From Portulaca oleracea (taxonomy: Eukaryota; Streptophyta; Magnoliopsida; Caryophyllales; Portulacaceae), in NCBI GenBank assembly GCA_029582165.1, contig CM055870.1:2753332-2817331 (forward strand): DNA of 64,000 nucleotides, written 5' to 3'. The stretch's first letter is position 1. The number at the start of each line of letters is the position of its first letter. Of the stretch, positions 1 through 12,700 are shown one piece after another. A program made the position numbers and the translations under genes. The notes below the pieces were generated by a model. It had not been told where the DNA came from. It did no database searches and saw nothing but the letters and a program-made list of their open reading frames with translations.

Positions 1-534
1 AGTATCTAAACATGTTAGTAGTATGAGACACCTAAAAGTTACTTGGTAGTATGAGACTACCAAGTAAATGAACCATGTCTGTAAATTCAGGTTCAATCCA
101 TTGATGTTAGTTTCAATCCGAATCCAATACCCTAAAAATCTCACTTCAAAACAGGGTAGAGTTTTAGAAAGACATTTTGCTTTGATCCATTACAATTTAA
201 ACTGAAAAGATAAATCTTTTATTTTTATTTTTTTTTACTTCGGGTAAATTTGTCTCGCCCACCAAGCTCCTATCTTAGGGGTAATTCTTAGTAAGTGTTA
301 CGGGGTGGGAGCCAACGGGTAAGTACCATATTGCCCATGACAAGCATGAACCATTAACCCTGTAATTTTTACCTATGGGAAATTTTTGCTTCCGGTAAGA
401 ATTGAACCTTGGCGGGGAGCTTGGAAGATTAGGTTACTAATGTACAACTTTGTTGTTTCGATTTGAGTTTAGTAATCTTTCGTGTGTACGGAGTGGCTGA
501 ACGAAATATACTCTGAAACTGTTGTAGGTACATT
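1..534. other. Upstream region of the PMT gene
   Basis: No coding exon seen. Positions about 258-430 look like an old repeat: a CCAAGCTCC motif near 263 is mirrored by GGAGCTTGG near 417, with GGGTAA-type motifs between. The bases up to 527 end in a pyrimidine-poor but acceptable splice acceptor (GTTGTAG), only 7 bases before the ATG at 535, so the gene may have a 5'-UTR intron whose first exon lies left of the window (inference). Confidence 0.4.
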
Positions 535-2928
535 ATGGCAAAACAAACGCATGGCGACAGTAGGACTAGGAGCTCTGTATCCATATTCATCGTAGCCGGT
601 TTGTGCTGCTTCTTTTATTTACTGGGAGCATGGCAGAGAAGCGGGTTTGGGAAAGGCGACAGCATTGCAATGGAAATCACAAAAAGTAGTACTGATTGTG
701 CTGTCCTCTCCAACTTGAGCTTCGAGACCCATCATGGGGGCGAGATCAAGACCGAAGTTTCTGGTATTCAGGAAAAAGTTATCCCCCCGTGTGATGCCCG
801 TTACACAGATTACACCCCGTGCCAAGATCAAATGCGCGCTATGTTGTTCCCTAGAGAGAACATGAACTATAGAGAAAGGCATTGCCCCCCTCAAGATGAG
901 TTATTGCACTGTCTTATCCCTGCACCAAAGGGATATGTAACGCCGTTTTCATGGCCAAAGAGTCGTGATTATGTCCCATACGCAAACGCGCCTTACAAGG
1001 CCTTGACAGTTGAGAAGGCTATTCAGAATTGGATCCAATATGAGGGGAATGTGTTTAGGTTCCCGGGTGGTGGGACCCAGTTCCCACAGGGGGCGGATAA
1101 GTATATTGATCAGCTTGCTTCTGTGATTCCGATTGAAAACGGGACAGTTAGGACAGCTCTCGACACTGGATGTGGGGTATGTGTGTGTTTCATTTCTTGT
1201 TTCTCCTCTTGCTTCTCTAAAGTATCATTTTTTGATGATTATTCAGACTGGTTATGATTTCTTTGCTAGGTTGCGAGTTGGGGTGCGTATTTATGGAGCA
1301 GAAACGTTATAGCAATGTCGTTTGCTCCTAGAGATTCTCATGAGGCTCAGGTTCAATTTGCTCTTGAAAGAGGAGTGCCTGCTGTCATTGGTGTTCTTGG
1401 GACAATAATGATGCCATATCCGTCGAGTGCATTTGACATGGCCCATTGTTCCCGATGCTTAATTCCGTGGGGCGCAAATGGTGAGTTTTAATGGTTGGAT
1501 TTTATGTTGATTATTCTGTCCCTAAGATTTCTGTATAAGTTCTTCTGTATCAGTATACCGCCTGTTAAGTTGTTCTGATGTCGTTTGCTACTGGAATTTT
1601 CGCTCTTGGCATTGCAGGAGGCATGTATATGATGGAAGTCGATCGCGTTCTCAGACCGGGTGGCTATTGGGTGCTTTCGGGTCCTCCTATCAACTGGAAA
1701 AACAATTACAAATCGTGGCAACGCCCTAAGGAAGAGCTGCAACAAGAACAAGAGAACATTGAAAAGACTGCTGAGCTGCTTTGCTGGGAAAAGAAGCATG
1801 AAAGTGGCGAAATTGCTATCTGGCAAAAACGCGTTGATGCTGATTCTTGTCGCACCAGACAATCCGAGTCTCAGGCTAGGATTTGCCAATCAACAAACGC
1901 CGACGATGTTTGGTATGGTTCTCTTCAGAATTTGCTGTGTTCAATTTTGACCCTCTTGCCCTGTCCAACTTGTGTATACCTATTTTAACCAATATTAACC
2001 TCCCAGGTACAAGAAAATGGAGACATGTATTACCCGACAAGAAGGTAGCTTTGCGAGCCAACCCCTGAAGCCATTCCCAGAAAGGCTGTATGCTGTTCCT
2101 CCCCGTGTAGCAACCGGGTCTGTTCCCGGAGTTTCTGAGGACGCATACTTGAAGGACAACAACGAATGGAAGAAGCACGTCAAGGCTTACAAAAGGATCA
2201 ACAGCTTGCTTGATACTGGCAGATACCGCAACATTATGGATATGAATGCCGGCTTAGGAGGTTTTGCAGCTGCAATTCAGTCTTCGAAATTGTGGGTCAT
2301 GAACGTGGTGCCAACCATAGCGGAAAAGAGTACCCTGGGTGTTATATACGAGCGTGGACTAATTGGGATTTACCACGACTGGTGCGTGAAATTTTACTTC
2401 TGCCTCGTGCACAGGGAAGAGAAACCCTAAATCTAGGGTTCTGCATTCGTGGATTGTTTAACGTTGTGTCCTCTTGTGGTACAGGTGTGAGGGATTCTCT
2501 ACGTACCCGAGGACGTATGACTTGATCCATGCCAATGGTCTCTTCAGCCTGTACAAGGATAAGTAAGGGTCTATTCTTTTTAACTCATATTTTTGACTGA
2601 ACTTATCTTGAACCTTTTGTGAAGATCTTTTTTTTGTGTAACTTGAACTTATTGTTTTGAACAAATCTTGCATCCAACGAACAATAAACACAGGTGCAAT
2701 CTGGAGGACATTCTCATAGAGATGGACAGAATTTTACGGCCCGAAGGGGCAGTCATAATCCGGGACGAAGTGGATGTGTTGGTGAAGGTGAAGAAGATGG
2801 TAGCCGGGATGAGGTGGAATTCAAGAATGGTGGATCACGAAGACGGCCCCCTGGTTCCCGAGAAGGTGCTGATTGCAGTCAAGCAGTACTGGACCGTTGG
2901 TGAAAGTAACAGCACATCTTCCCAGTGA
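535..2928 (+). CDS. PMT2: Probable methyltransferase PMT2-like (DUF248), Golgi type II membrane protein
   Basis: Six exons in phase: 535-1176, 1270-1480, 1618-1912, 2007-2381, 2485-2562 and 2694-2928, giving 611 aa; remembered Arabidopsis PMT2 is about 613 aa. All introns are GT..AG. Residues about 14-34 form an uncleaved signal anchor ([17 protein letters not shown]) after a short cytosolic tail. An S-adenosylmethionine-binding motif [15 protein letters not shown] spans exons 1 and 2. Further family landmarks are [12 protein letters not shown], the [15 protein letters not shown] second glycine-rich motif, [11 protein letters not shown] and the C-terminal [11 protein letters not shown]. The family is placed in the Golgi and thought to methylate pectic homogalacturonan; activity of this member is inferred only. 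The mature product lacks a short segment that Arabidopsis PMT2 has after CIT (near 2035), so it joins [20 protein letters not shown] directly. No disruptions seen. Convergent with the SBH gene. Confidence 0.93.
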
Positions 2929-4597
2929 TCAATTTAAACCTCGGAAAAATGATGATGATTTATTGTGAGTCGCTTCCTGTCCTCGGCATTTCATTCATAC
3001 TGGCATTGGGTACAGAAAATTATAGCGTGACAGTGAAAATGAGTGTGGATGATTTGCCTGAGCTTGGTTCAAGTCTTCCTAGTTAAAGAAGGTGTTTATG
3101 TGTTTTGATGAGTTACGAGTTCCTTTTGTAGGTATTTTAGTTGGTAGATGATCTAGGATATTTATTTTTTGGCACCTTTGTTGGCCAAAGAAATGGGTTA
3201 GGGTTTCTTATGTTGTTTCCTCTGATACCACATTTTGTACTCTGAGATTTATCAAACATTATATTTGTTCCTAAATAGAAATGGCTAATTTCCATTTCAT
3301 TTTTCATAGCAAATCTTGTGATTTACTTTTTAATGATAGTTGTATGTGGGTCCATTATTATGTTGTTGTGACCATCTAGATGTTACTGTTTTTGACTTGA
3401 AAGCTGAAAGGGGTATCTACATTGATAGCTGTGTTAACTAATACTAACTAATAGTGGTTGCATTATTGAACAACATTTGATTTTGATCACTTGTCATATC
3501 CCAACTTTCCTCTTCTTGCCTGACTTTTTAAATATCTACGTGAAGCGCAATTCATGAAAACAGTCACGATTAGGTAAGTGTTGGATTCCATGCCTAGCCT
3601 TTATTATTACTAGCATTAGGTTTCCAGTAAATATGCTTCAGATACTATAATTATTCACTCATGTATATTACGTTGTTCATTCACATAAATTGGGTTGTTC
3701 ACTCTAATTATTATGATTGTTCACTCGCAAATATTTGAGGCGTATACTCCTACTACATATATAATATATATATTGCTCTTAAAAGCTTTGTCTCGATCAC
3801 TCAGTTTTTTTTTTCTTTTTTTGTTTTCATCTTTGAAAGCCTAGAATGGATGGTAGAATTCGCAGCATAACTTATACCTATACACAACTCTACACTATAT
3901 GACAACTAAGCAACAGTAAGTGAAAAAGTAGAATCACCATCAATGGCCGATGGCACAGTTTGAAGTGTAGATTACCATTCTGGTGACAAATTTAGTTTAA
4001 CTTGGCGTCGGGCCAAACAATCCCAGCAAATATGGTGCACAATACAGCAGATTGTCCATTTCAGAAGACAACCTCTGTGGAACTCAGATGCAATTTAAGG
4101 CAAACTTTTATGAGAAAGAAAAGGTTCACAACACAAGCAGACTATTGCAGAGGGAACAGTTCCAAATTCTCTGAAGTCTGAACTGATACAGCAATCAATC
4201 AGTAAGTCAGAAAAACTGCACAGAACAATTCCCACTCTAGATTATGAACTTCATTCGATTCAATTCAATCCAGCCTGACTTTTTGATCAAATACACCAAG
4301 TACATAACCCAATACTAACAACTTGCAGAAAACTTGAAAAACTCTACAAATATTGCCTTCTTGTCAAGAGTCAAAGAACTTGGATATGGACACAAAAATC
4401 AATAATAAGATTACAAAATCATCATCATCATGCACACGAAAAACCCGTGTCCATGGGAGGGGAGCAAGCAACCGAGCTGAGGTGGTTAAGAATATAATAA
4501 GATCAAAGAGAGAGGGCAACTATAGCAATAGTGGTACACTATCAACATACATCAGCTACTAACAACTATTTCACCTTTTATCTCAAAACCAAAACTC
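2929..4597. other. Intergenic, between convergent PMT and SBH 3' ends
   Basis: Contains the presumed 3' UTRs of both flanking genes. AT-rich, with short T runs near 3807 and no reading frame resembling a protein. Nothing else supported. Confidence 0.5.
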
Positions 4598-7500
4598 TCA
4601 GTCATCTTTAAACTCCTTAGTTGGTTTCGCCTCGAACCCACCCCCTTCTCTTTTTTCTAGTGAATAAGGCATGTATGTCCCGAGGATGCGGTCCCACGTG
4701 ACAAAAAACGGCTGCGAGAAGTTGTACTTGCTGCCGTACAGCTGGTGGTGGACATCGTGGTACGCGCTGTTGTTTCTGAAGAAGATGTGGAAAGGGTTCC
4801 CCGGGAGCATCAGCCCACAGTGATCGTCCACTGTTTTGATGGTTGCGAACGAGAAGAAAAAGATGGATGTCCGCGCGGACATGCCCGTGGCGAGGAATGA
4901 GAGCGCGCCCCCGATCGTGTCGAGGATGATGCCCTCCAAGGGGTGGTTGTAGAGGGCCCCGAATGCGTAGGGGACAACGAGGCGGTGGTGTTGGGAGTGG
5001 ATGTGGCGGTAGAGGAACTTGTTTTGATGCATGTATCGGTGCATGAAGTATTGCCACGTGTCCAAAACAACCATCGCGACCACGAATTGAACGACTATCA
5101 GGGGTAGGGGAGTGCTAGAGCGCTCTTTCGCAGCCTCGCCGGAGTTTCCGGTCACCTACACGCAAGCATTTCCGGTTAAGCAGGAGAACGGGACATGAAT
5201 AAAAACTAGTCACTTGATAAATCATGATTATCTAGAGAACTCAATATGGCAGCTAAGGATCCACTTTACAAGCCTTAATGAATATTTAATAAAGAGCAAA
5301 AAATGAATCACATCTCTAAGACTCTAGACAATTTTCGCACAATCACCAAGGTCTATGGTGATCATAGGTTTTCCATCGGCTGCTTCACCTTTTTAAATTT
5401 TTGAGACATGTTTGTTCTTTAGAGTGGTAAGGTAAGGTTGGATAAGTTTAGGTAAAAGTAAAAAAGTTGCTAAAAGTATGAGTAAAAATCGGTAAATTTG
5501 GGTTTAGTTGGGTTGGGTAACTAGGATATTTACCCCTCTAAAGAACAGAGAGACGCCTTTGTGTACCTCTTTGGATTTCTCCCGTTCAAGGTTATTCCTT
5601 AAAACATGTCTAACGTCCATTTCGACATTGGATAAAGACTTAGGACAAACAGAGACAAGCAAGTGCCGGAGAAAAGCTCAAAAGAAAACAAAAAAACAGT
5701 CAAGTTCACTTTACACAAGAAAGTGAACACGAACTTTCTTTTTTCTCCCCTAGCCATAAAAGCTTGACTTTGTGCCCGATGAGATTCATAGAACCATCAC
5801 GATACCATCCTCTCCATGATTTTCCACAATCTGCTTAGGCAAGATTCCTACAACGGGAATGTTGAAATATCTAAATCACATTACTAGGTTCATTTTTCCC
5901 CATCTACTCCTGTATACATGACTACATGAGTACATGGTCCATCATGCTCATTTCTCAGTAAACAGATACACCATCTGCTAAACTAATATGGCATTATGAT
6001 CATCTCAAATAATGTTTTATGAAAATTTAATTTTTTCTTAAAAAAAAACCTTGAAGTTTAGACAATAGACATTTACTGGAGTGAAATGCTGCTTTCCCTC
6101 ACTACAGGGGAGGTAGGAACTTAGTTTACAAAGGCGCAACCTGTAGTGCCTCAAAGGGGGTTAAGTGCATCCCCTCCAAAAATAAACCCCAAGAAAAGTA
6201 TGCCTTTTTGAGTCTTTTATGCACCTTTTGGATCTTAACTCTCAAGGCCCAAGACCACCTCTTTTTGCTATGTATCCTTCTAATTTGACCCCCAATCCTA
6301 AAAGGTGTTAAGAGTATAAAACCATCATTAGACCTTCAACTATCAACTTAAGCTTTTGGTCAAGTGTTCCACATGGTGTCAATTGTCAAAGCGAGGTTGT
6401 GTAAGAGGACTTAAGTTCGAATCTCAACAGCCTCCGTGTTCATTTGTGCAAGGTGAAGAGAGTCTTTGCAGCATCCATGCTTCAAACCCAAAGGGCATTC
6501 GTGTGAGGGGGCGTGTTAGAATATAAAACCACCATTAGGACTTCAACTATTAGCTTAAGCTATTGGTTGAGATGGTTCCACAAAAGCCTCCAGAAACACT
6601 CAAAAGTTCTACTTTTCTCCACTGAATTCACGTGGGAATGATACTGTATGTAGGATACCTCATAAAAGCTATACTCTCTCACAATCATCAGCAATATCAT
6701 TTCCTATTTTTATTGATAGGCTGTAAGATAAGCACAGCAAACTTCACGAAGACACGATTAATAAAATAATCTAGTCCTACATGCTAAGGAACCAAGAAGT
6801 GCCCATCAACTGTATTAAAGTTGAAAAGGCCCTGAATTTGACTGAATTTGGTATAGTAGGCATGTATCGAAGTAACTCAGCGCCCTGAAGAAACGGTTAA
6901 TGAGCCGGGCTTCTCCTCTGTAATGTGTTTCTAATTTCCTTCTTAACTTCATAAAATTGCAAAATAGACTAACTTCTTGTGCGACCTTCTGAAGCCATAA
7001 CAACCAGCAAGCTGTACAACTTGCTTGAAGTAACAAATTATCCTCCATATGGAAACAAACACTGATCACCAACCCGCCCACAAAAAGAGGATATAGTTAG
7101 AGGTTTCTTACTTAGCTACCCACTTCATTTCATCACTCCCTGTAGCAATTGTTAGTACATCACCGTACAAGCACCCTTGATAACTTTCCTACTTCACTAC
7201 CCGCTTCATAATCTTGTTCAATCAAAAATCAAGTACCCATTTGGAAAATTCAAATATATCCTCAGAAACTAAATCGCTTATTGTTTAGGGAAAGACCACA
7301 AACACTTCATTCACAATATCCATGCCTCAGCTCGAGTAACAAATGCTTGGGTTTCGCCTAACTTCTCTATAGAGTTATTGACTTGCATCAGCCACAAACA
7401 ATAGATATAGCATCATTCAAATTCCAGTCTAAATGCCATCATATAATAAAAAGTCAGAACAAACTACATCATGATCAATGCTTGAGCCTTCAAACACCCC

Positions 7501-8114
7501 AGAATTCACACTCACAATGGGGTAGTATTTTCAGATTACTAAATACAACTATCACTCAGAAATTTTTGAAAATTCTAGTATCAGATTCATACAAACATGT
7601 AATCTCTTAAACATTGCATTCACACAAACATATAATCTCTTAAACTACAGCAAAGGGGGGGGGGGGGGACAAAAAGCAAAGACTTATATCAGCTGCATTT
7701 ATTTTGACATCATTAATTCATCCTAAGCAATAAAAAACTAAAGCCCTAGAACATATAGAAACATTAAAATCGTAGCTAGTCTACAAATCCACCTGTTAAC
7801 TCACAAATTCAACGAAAATGGACCAAACCCAGATCTAATTACGCAGAGAGAGATAGTGATAGAGATAGAAAGCGTACGGCGAAAAGGGTAGTTGCAATAA
7901 TGGCTTGGAAAGCTTGCTGGATAAGAACTCCTCTTACAACTTGCGATTTAGTGGCCAAATTTTTCTCATCTTCATCCTTCCTCGAATGCAATCTGTAATT
8001 ATCCAACGAACCCAACAAAATATAAATCCCAGAATACACCCAGTAAACCCCAATGGGCACAAATGTGCCCAATATTTCGTCCGACAACTCGAATTTTCCA
8101 CCCATCATCTTCAT
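4598..8114 (-). CDS. SBH: Sphinganine C4-monooxygenase (sphingoid base hydroxylase)
   Basis: Two exons on the minus strand: 8114-7878 and 5155-4598, joined across a 2.7-kb GT..AG intron, giving 264 aa (Arabidopsis SBH1/SBH2 are near 260). The enzyme hydroxylates dihydrosphingosine at C4 to make phytosphingosine in the ER. The family's di-iron histidine boxes are all visible in exon 2: HRYMH, HIHSQHH and HDVHH, plus the conserved TIKTVDDHCGLMLPGNPFH. Several hydrophobic segments are seen (IGVYWVYSGIYILLGSL in exon 1; LIVVQFVVAMVVL at the start of exon 2). The start is the first ATG after an in-frame stop; two further Met codons follow within four codons, so MMGGKFELSDEILG is also possible. The large intron carries a MITE, a TRIM-like remnant and a G run at 7656-7668. 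Confidence 0.94.
5413..5547. repeat. MITE in SBH intron
   Basis: A 135-bp element with near-perfect 18-bp terminal inverted repeats: TGTTCTTTAGAGTGGTAA at the left and its complement (one mismatch) at the right. The interior is built of GGTAA-type motifs. No clear target duplication. Similar GGTAA-rich interiors occur in the elements at 11330, 15484, 17928 and 19570. Confidence 0.7.
6306..6582 (+). mobile_element. TRIM-like LTR retrotransposon remnant
   Basis: Two direct repeats of about 68 bp (6306-6373 and 6514-6582), each beginning TGTTA..ATATAAAACCA and ending GTTCCACA, flank about 140 bp of non-coding DNA. The second repeat is preceded by a purine-rich GTGAGGGGGCG, as expected of a polypurine tract, and the first is followed by ATGGTGTCA, near the usual tRNA-Met primer site. 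The two repeats have diverged. No protein domain. Confidence 0.5.
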
Positions 8115-9702
8115 TCTCCTCAATCAATTTGAAATCGCATCACCCAATTTAGAATGAGGGGGGGAAAGATGAATATAGTATGATCCGATGTTAACCCAGA
8201 TGGGAAAAAGTGAAATTTCGCCGACAATGCTTTGACGAATGAAGCTGGATCAATAATTTGAGAATTAAAAAGAATTTGATTGGGAAGAGGAGAGAGAAAG
8301 AGAAAGTCAGCCCCCTTGATAAAGGGAAGTCAGTGGTAATTTAGGGTTTACAGAAAAATTCAAAATATATAATTTGAAAAAACAGGGATGAAGAGAGAGA
8401 GAAAGGAGATATTCTCTGTGGAATCTGTGGATGGAAACCCAATGATTTCTGGAAAAAGTTTGAATGAATTATAGAAGACGGGGGGCAGAAGATATTTGGG
8501 CCCTGACATCGTGTTTTTTGCCCTAATTTGACTGGCATTGCCCCCCACATTTGACTTCAAAATTGCTTCATGACTTTTACTCTGGGTAGAAGTGGGACTA
8601 TCATATTCATTGATTGTTTGGTGATCTATGAACTTAATTGAAGGAATTACAAAAGCATTAGATAGTAATACTCCCTCTTTTTATTTTATTTGTCATTATG
8701 ATTTTCATGTCAGTCAAATATTAACCATTAATTGACATTAACCAGTTTCTGTAATCACATTATGTTACGGAATATATAATTGTTTCTAAATCATATGGTG
8801 TTTTTCATTATAGACTGACCTATATCAATCAATCATTATACCTTTATAATTATTGTATGTGCTTATCAAGACGAATCCATTGATCAAAAAGGAGGCTAGA
8901 GTGAGAGGTGTGATGGAGTGTTCGAATGTTGGGTGTTCGTTGTCATGGATGTTAACAAGTGTTGCTCTCTTCTAATGAAGAAAAGGCGATATTTAGAAGA
9001 TGACTACTATTCTATTGAATCAGGCATTAACTTCCCTTCTATTTTTTGAGACTTCTAAACCCAAGAATGTTAAAGCACAAGCCGAACAAAAAAAAAAAGA
9101 AACAAATGTTAAAAACCAAATAGCGATTGGTAAAACAAGCAACACGAACAATCATACCACCAAGGATTTACCAAGCAACACGAACAATCATACCGCCAAG
9201 GAGTGTATGCCAAAAATTGTGTACAAGTTCATTCAAAAGATGATACATAAAGAAAGAAATGTCATTATAACAATGTGTGTGAGGGTATGGACACTTCTTA
9301 GAACTAATTCTATTGAAGACAATTGTATTGATGTTTTCCTTATCTTTTCATGTTATGCTATTAGATTATGCAAAATTTCTTCTACAATATGATTATGTAC
9401 TACATTAACCTTTTTTCGTCTCTGAATCTGAAAAAACTGTAGTTGCATGCAGCTATTTGTTTGTACCCTTGTTTTAAAGGTTGCCTTGTACTTGCATTTG
9501 GCAATTTCATCAGACTATGCCTAAACAAATAACCAAAAAAAAAAAAAACAAGGTTTAAAACATTATTCTATCAATTATGCATCCAAACAAGTGCATAACA
9601 TATTTCAACTTAGCATAAAACAAGAACAATGAGGTAGGACAAGCAGATTTATGTGAATTGTTACACTCCAAACAACTACAGGGCCTTTCGCTGACAATGC
9701 CT
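8115..9702. other. Intergenic region between SBH start and HGH1 3' end
   Basis: Holds the SBH 5' leader and promoter (GAGAGA-rich near 8280-8310 and 8390-8405) and the HGH1 3' UTR. A 36-bp-period direct repeat (CAAGCAACACGAACAATCAT twice) sits at about 9136-9201 inside a 130-codon frame (9000-9392) that has no recognisable domain and low-complexity composition; I do not call it a gene. Confidence 0.4.
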
Positions 9703-12700
9703 TCATTCCATTCCGCTCGTTTCAACCAACTGAAAAAGCAAGGAAATGTCAAGCTGTTAAGTTTTTGGCCATTGTAATTTGCAGATGAATGATAATATCA
9801 GATGTTTAGAGACAAAATAAGGTACCAAGGCTCCAACTCTCTCATAGGCTTCCATTACTTTTGGATCTTCCTCATCTTCATAACCGACTTGAAGTATCCG
9901 TGGACCATTAATAGACCAAAAGGCTCTTCGGCCTGCTTCCTGCGACAACATTCAAATCGGGTCAAAACAAAGAAACTTTCTGCAGTCATATGACACAGAG
10001 AGGTGGTAGTCAACTTGGAGACCAGACCCATGTTTCAAGCTCCCAATCAAGATTAATTCTTGGTGGAAGCAAAACGAATTCTCCGGTTCTCCCACATGTG
10101 AAAATTGTAGTGTTAGACAAGTCATGTTTGTCATGAGCAGTTCGGTACCTACCTTTTTTTTTTCCCCTCTTCTAGCTTGTAAATCTTACTAGTGATTACC
10201 CCTTAGATAAGGACCCAATGGGCAAGCCAACTTTACTCGGTTTAAAATGAAAAAATGGAAAATAATACCAACGGCTTGCATGCCATATAATTAAAGCAAG
10301 AGACAAAAACCATGACTAAACTCCTGAATGAAACGGTTTGCAAACTTAAGGTGTTCTTGGAGGTGGACACCAAACCTTTGGCTGACTAGCATGGTCTAGT
10401 GGTCTTGTTTTCTGTATTTCTAAGAGTATTTTACAGTGTAACTGGTGTTAATGCTCATCCAAAATAGTTACAGGAAAAAGAAGATTAATTGCTTGGAAGA
10501 TTTATTGTGTAGGAATATATGGTTCCAATTCCAAAATCCTAAAATGTTCCGAAGATCACTGAATATATGTTAGTTCATCAATCACAAGAGATATATTGCA
10601 TCGGCCCATTCAAACAAATTCAGAGCTGTTCAGTAAGATCAGTAGTTCTATCATGCAAAGGGGTTTCAACTCTCAAGCCACAACTTATGCTCTCAAACAC
10701 ACTCTAATAAGAGGTACTATATAGTTGACCAGAAACCGACCTGTAAGGTGATCAAATAAATTGCCTCCAATGCCTGAACACGAATCTCATTATCAGTAAC
10801 CGGTTCACGCTCAATTGATAGAGCAGTCCCAAGCTCAAGAGGCATCTTTGAGGTGTCCTCCTGTCTGTATACCTGGAGAAAGAAAATACAAGGGGAAGTG
10901 AAGTGAAAGACAATTCCAAAAAAACAAAATAAACTGTTCCAAGAAGGGTTACTCAGACTCAGCCATGCGATGCTGCAGATTCGAAGCGTTGAGTATTTGA
11001 CATGATTACCTATGCTAGACCAGCAAATTTCCCAAAAGAATAATGTGTTTCTACTTTCCAACTTTAAATAAAAGGTTATAATGCCCGTATCTAAACCACA
11101 GTATCCAGTTCTGACGCAAGTACACAAAATGGAAAGAGCTAGGTAGCAACTTCTCAAAGAGATCAGAGACGTTCAGCAATGAAAACAGTTTCTCACTTTC
11201 TTGTTCAGATAGCATTTCCCTAAAAGTTATCTATAATCCTAAAACAAGGTATTTCACTTGCACAAGTAGTTAGTACAAACACAAACAGCTTTGAACGCTC
11301 AACCCTGTTCTTTACGTGAACAAAGCAAGGTTGGGCAAAATAATCTAGTGTATACTAGGATAAATATTGGTAATTTTAGGTGAAAATTAGAAAATAATGT
11401 AAAACATGCTCAAACTTTGCATCACCCAAATTTTCTAATTTCACCAAACGTTAACAATATTAACCGGTTTAACCCTAATATACACAACTTTATTTTGCCC
11501 AACTTTACCTTCCATTTTAGGACATGTAGACGCAAGCCATAAGGAGACATAAGTCCACACGACAGAGGTGCTAATGTGCTATCAACAACACAACAACAAA
11601 AGCCTTCTGGGAAAATAAATGGCATCCCCAGCCCCAACAATACCTTGTTTCCAGCTACTGGCAAAAGTAAAGCTGGCCAAAGAAACTCTGATGTCAAAAG
11701 TAACTTTGGCAGCTGGCTTTCAGCATCAAAGCAGCAATTGCGAATAGTCCCTGCAACCTGCACGCCAGCAGGTAATTAGCAAAGTTGTACCAAATACGAA
11801 TGCCCATAAAACAATCTTCCACTTATCCTCCGTGAAAGAAGCAAGGCAATTTCTCATCAATGCAATTTTTTTGCGTAAAACCATGAAGTTGTCAGTTTAA
11901 AAGAAAATGAAGTATGAAACCTAGAAGCACTATCAAAAAAAAAAAAAAAAAAAACATAGTAGCGCTTTTATCCCACCTGACCCCTCCTCCCAAGCCCCTT
12001 CAAGTTTCAATTCACAAATGGAAACCCCTGTGATCCCCGAGTCTATCCCTCCAAGATTTTCCCTATGTGATCCCCGAGTCACATGAACAATTTTGTTCCC
12101 ACATTGACATGAATAATGAGTTAATGACTTTAGTAATATCAACCAACAAACAGAGACACGAAATCAGAAAACTGAATACAGTACAAAAGCCCTAAGCAAA
12201 CACCAAAGGCCATTGTCTACAAGACATACCCCCTTCTTCCTCAAAGAACTCTTTGAATCGAACTGCATAATTATCTGCTTTAAAAGCCCACGTTTGGGGT
12301 CCAACAAAAACTTTCTTCCAGCTTCCGTTTTTGAAACGTTAACGAGTATGGAGGCAACATGTTCAAATGGATCACCTGATAAAACAGGAAGTTTAATTGA
12401 GATACAAGCCAAGCAAAATAGACAGATCTGTCCAGATGCAGGGCAGAACAAGATATTAAGAAGCAGAAACAAAGCCTAGGGATTAGGGAGGAAGCACGAG
12501 TTAGGAAAAGAAAACATTTCCTAATCAAAATTATTATCCTTTATTCGTGATTCTAAAGGTATATTTTTGGATATATTCTACAACTATGACTGTATCAGCT
12601 TATGGATTTAGGATCATTGTTAGCGTGTTGGACGACGACATTGTAATTTAGATTATTCTTGGAAATTCTAGAACCCTCACCATGCTTTTTCATATGATTC

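Noticed and set aside
9000..9392. 130-codon open frame upstream of the HGH1 3' end
   Set aside because: Low-complexity, Asn/Lys/Thr-rich with a 36-bp direct repeat, no domain, no promoter or splice support.
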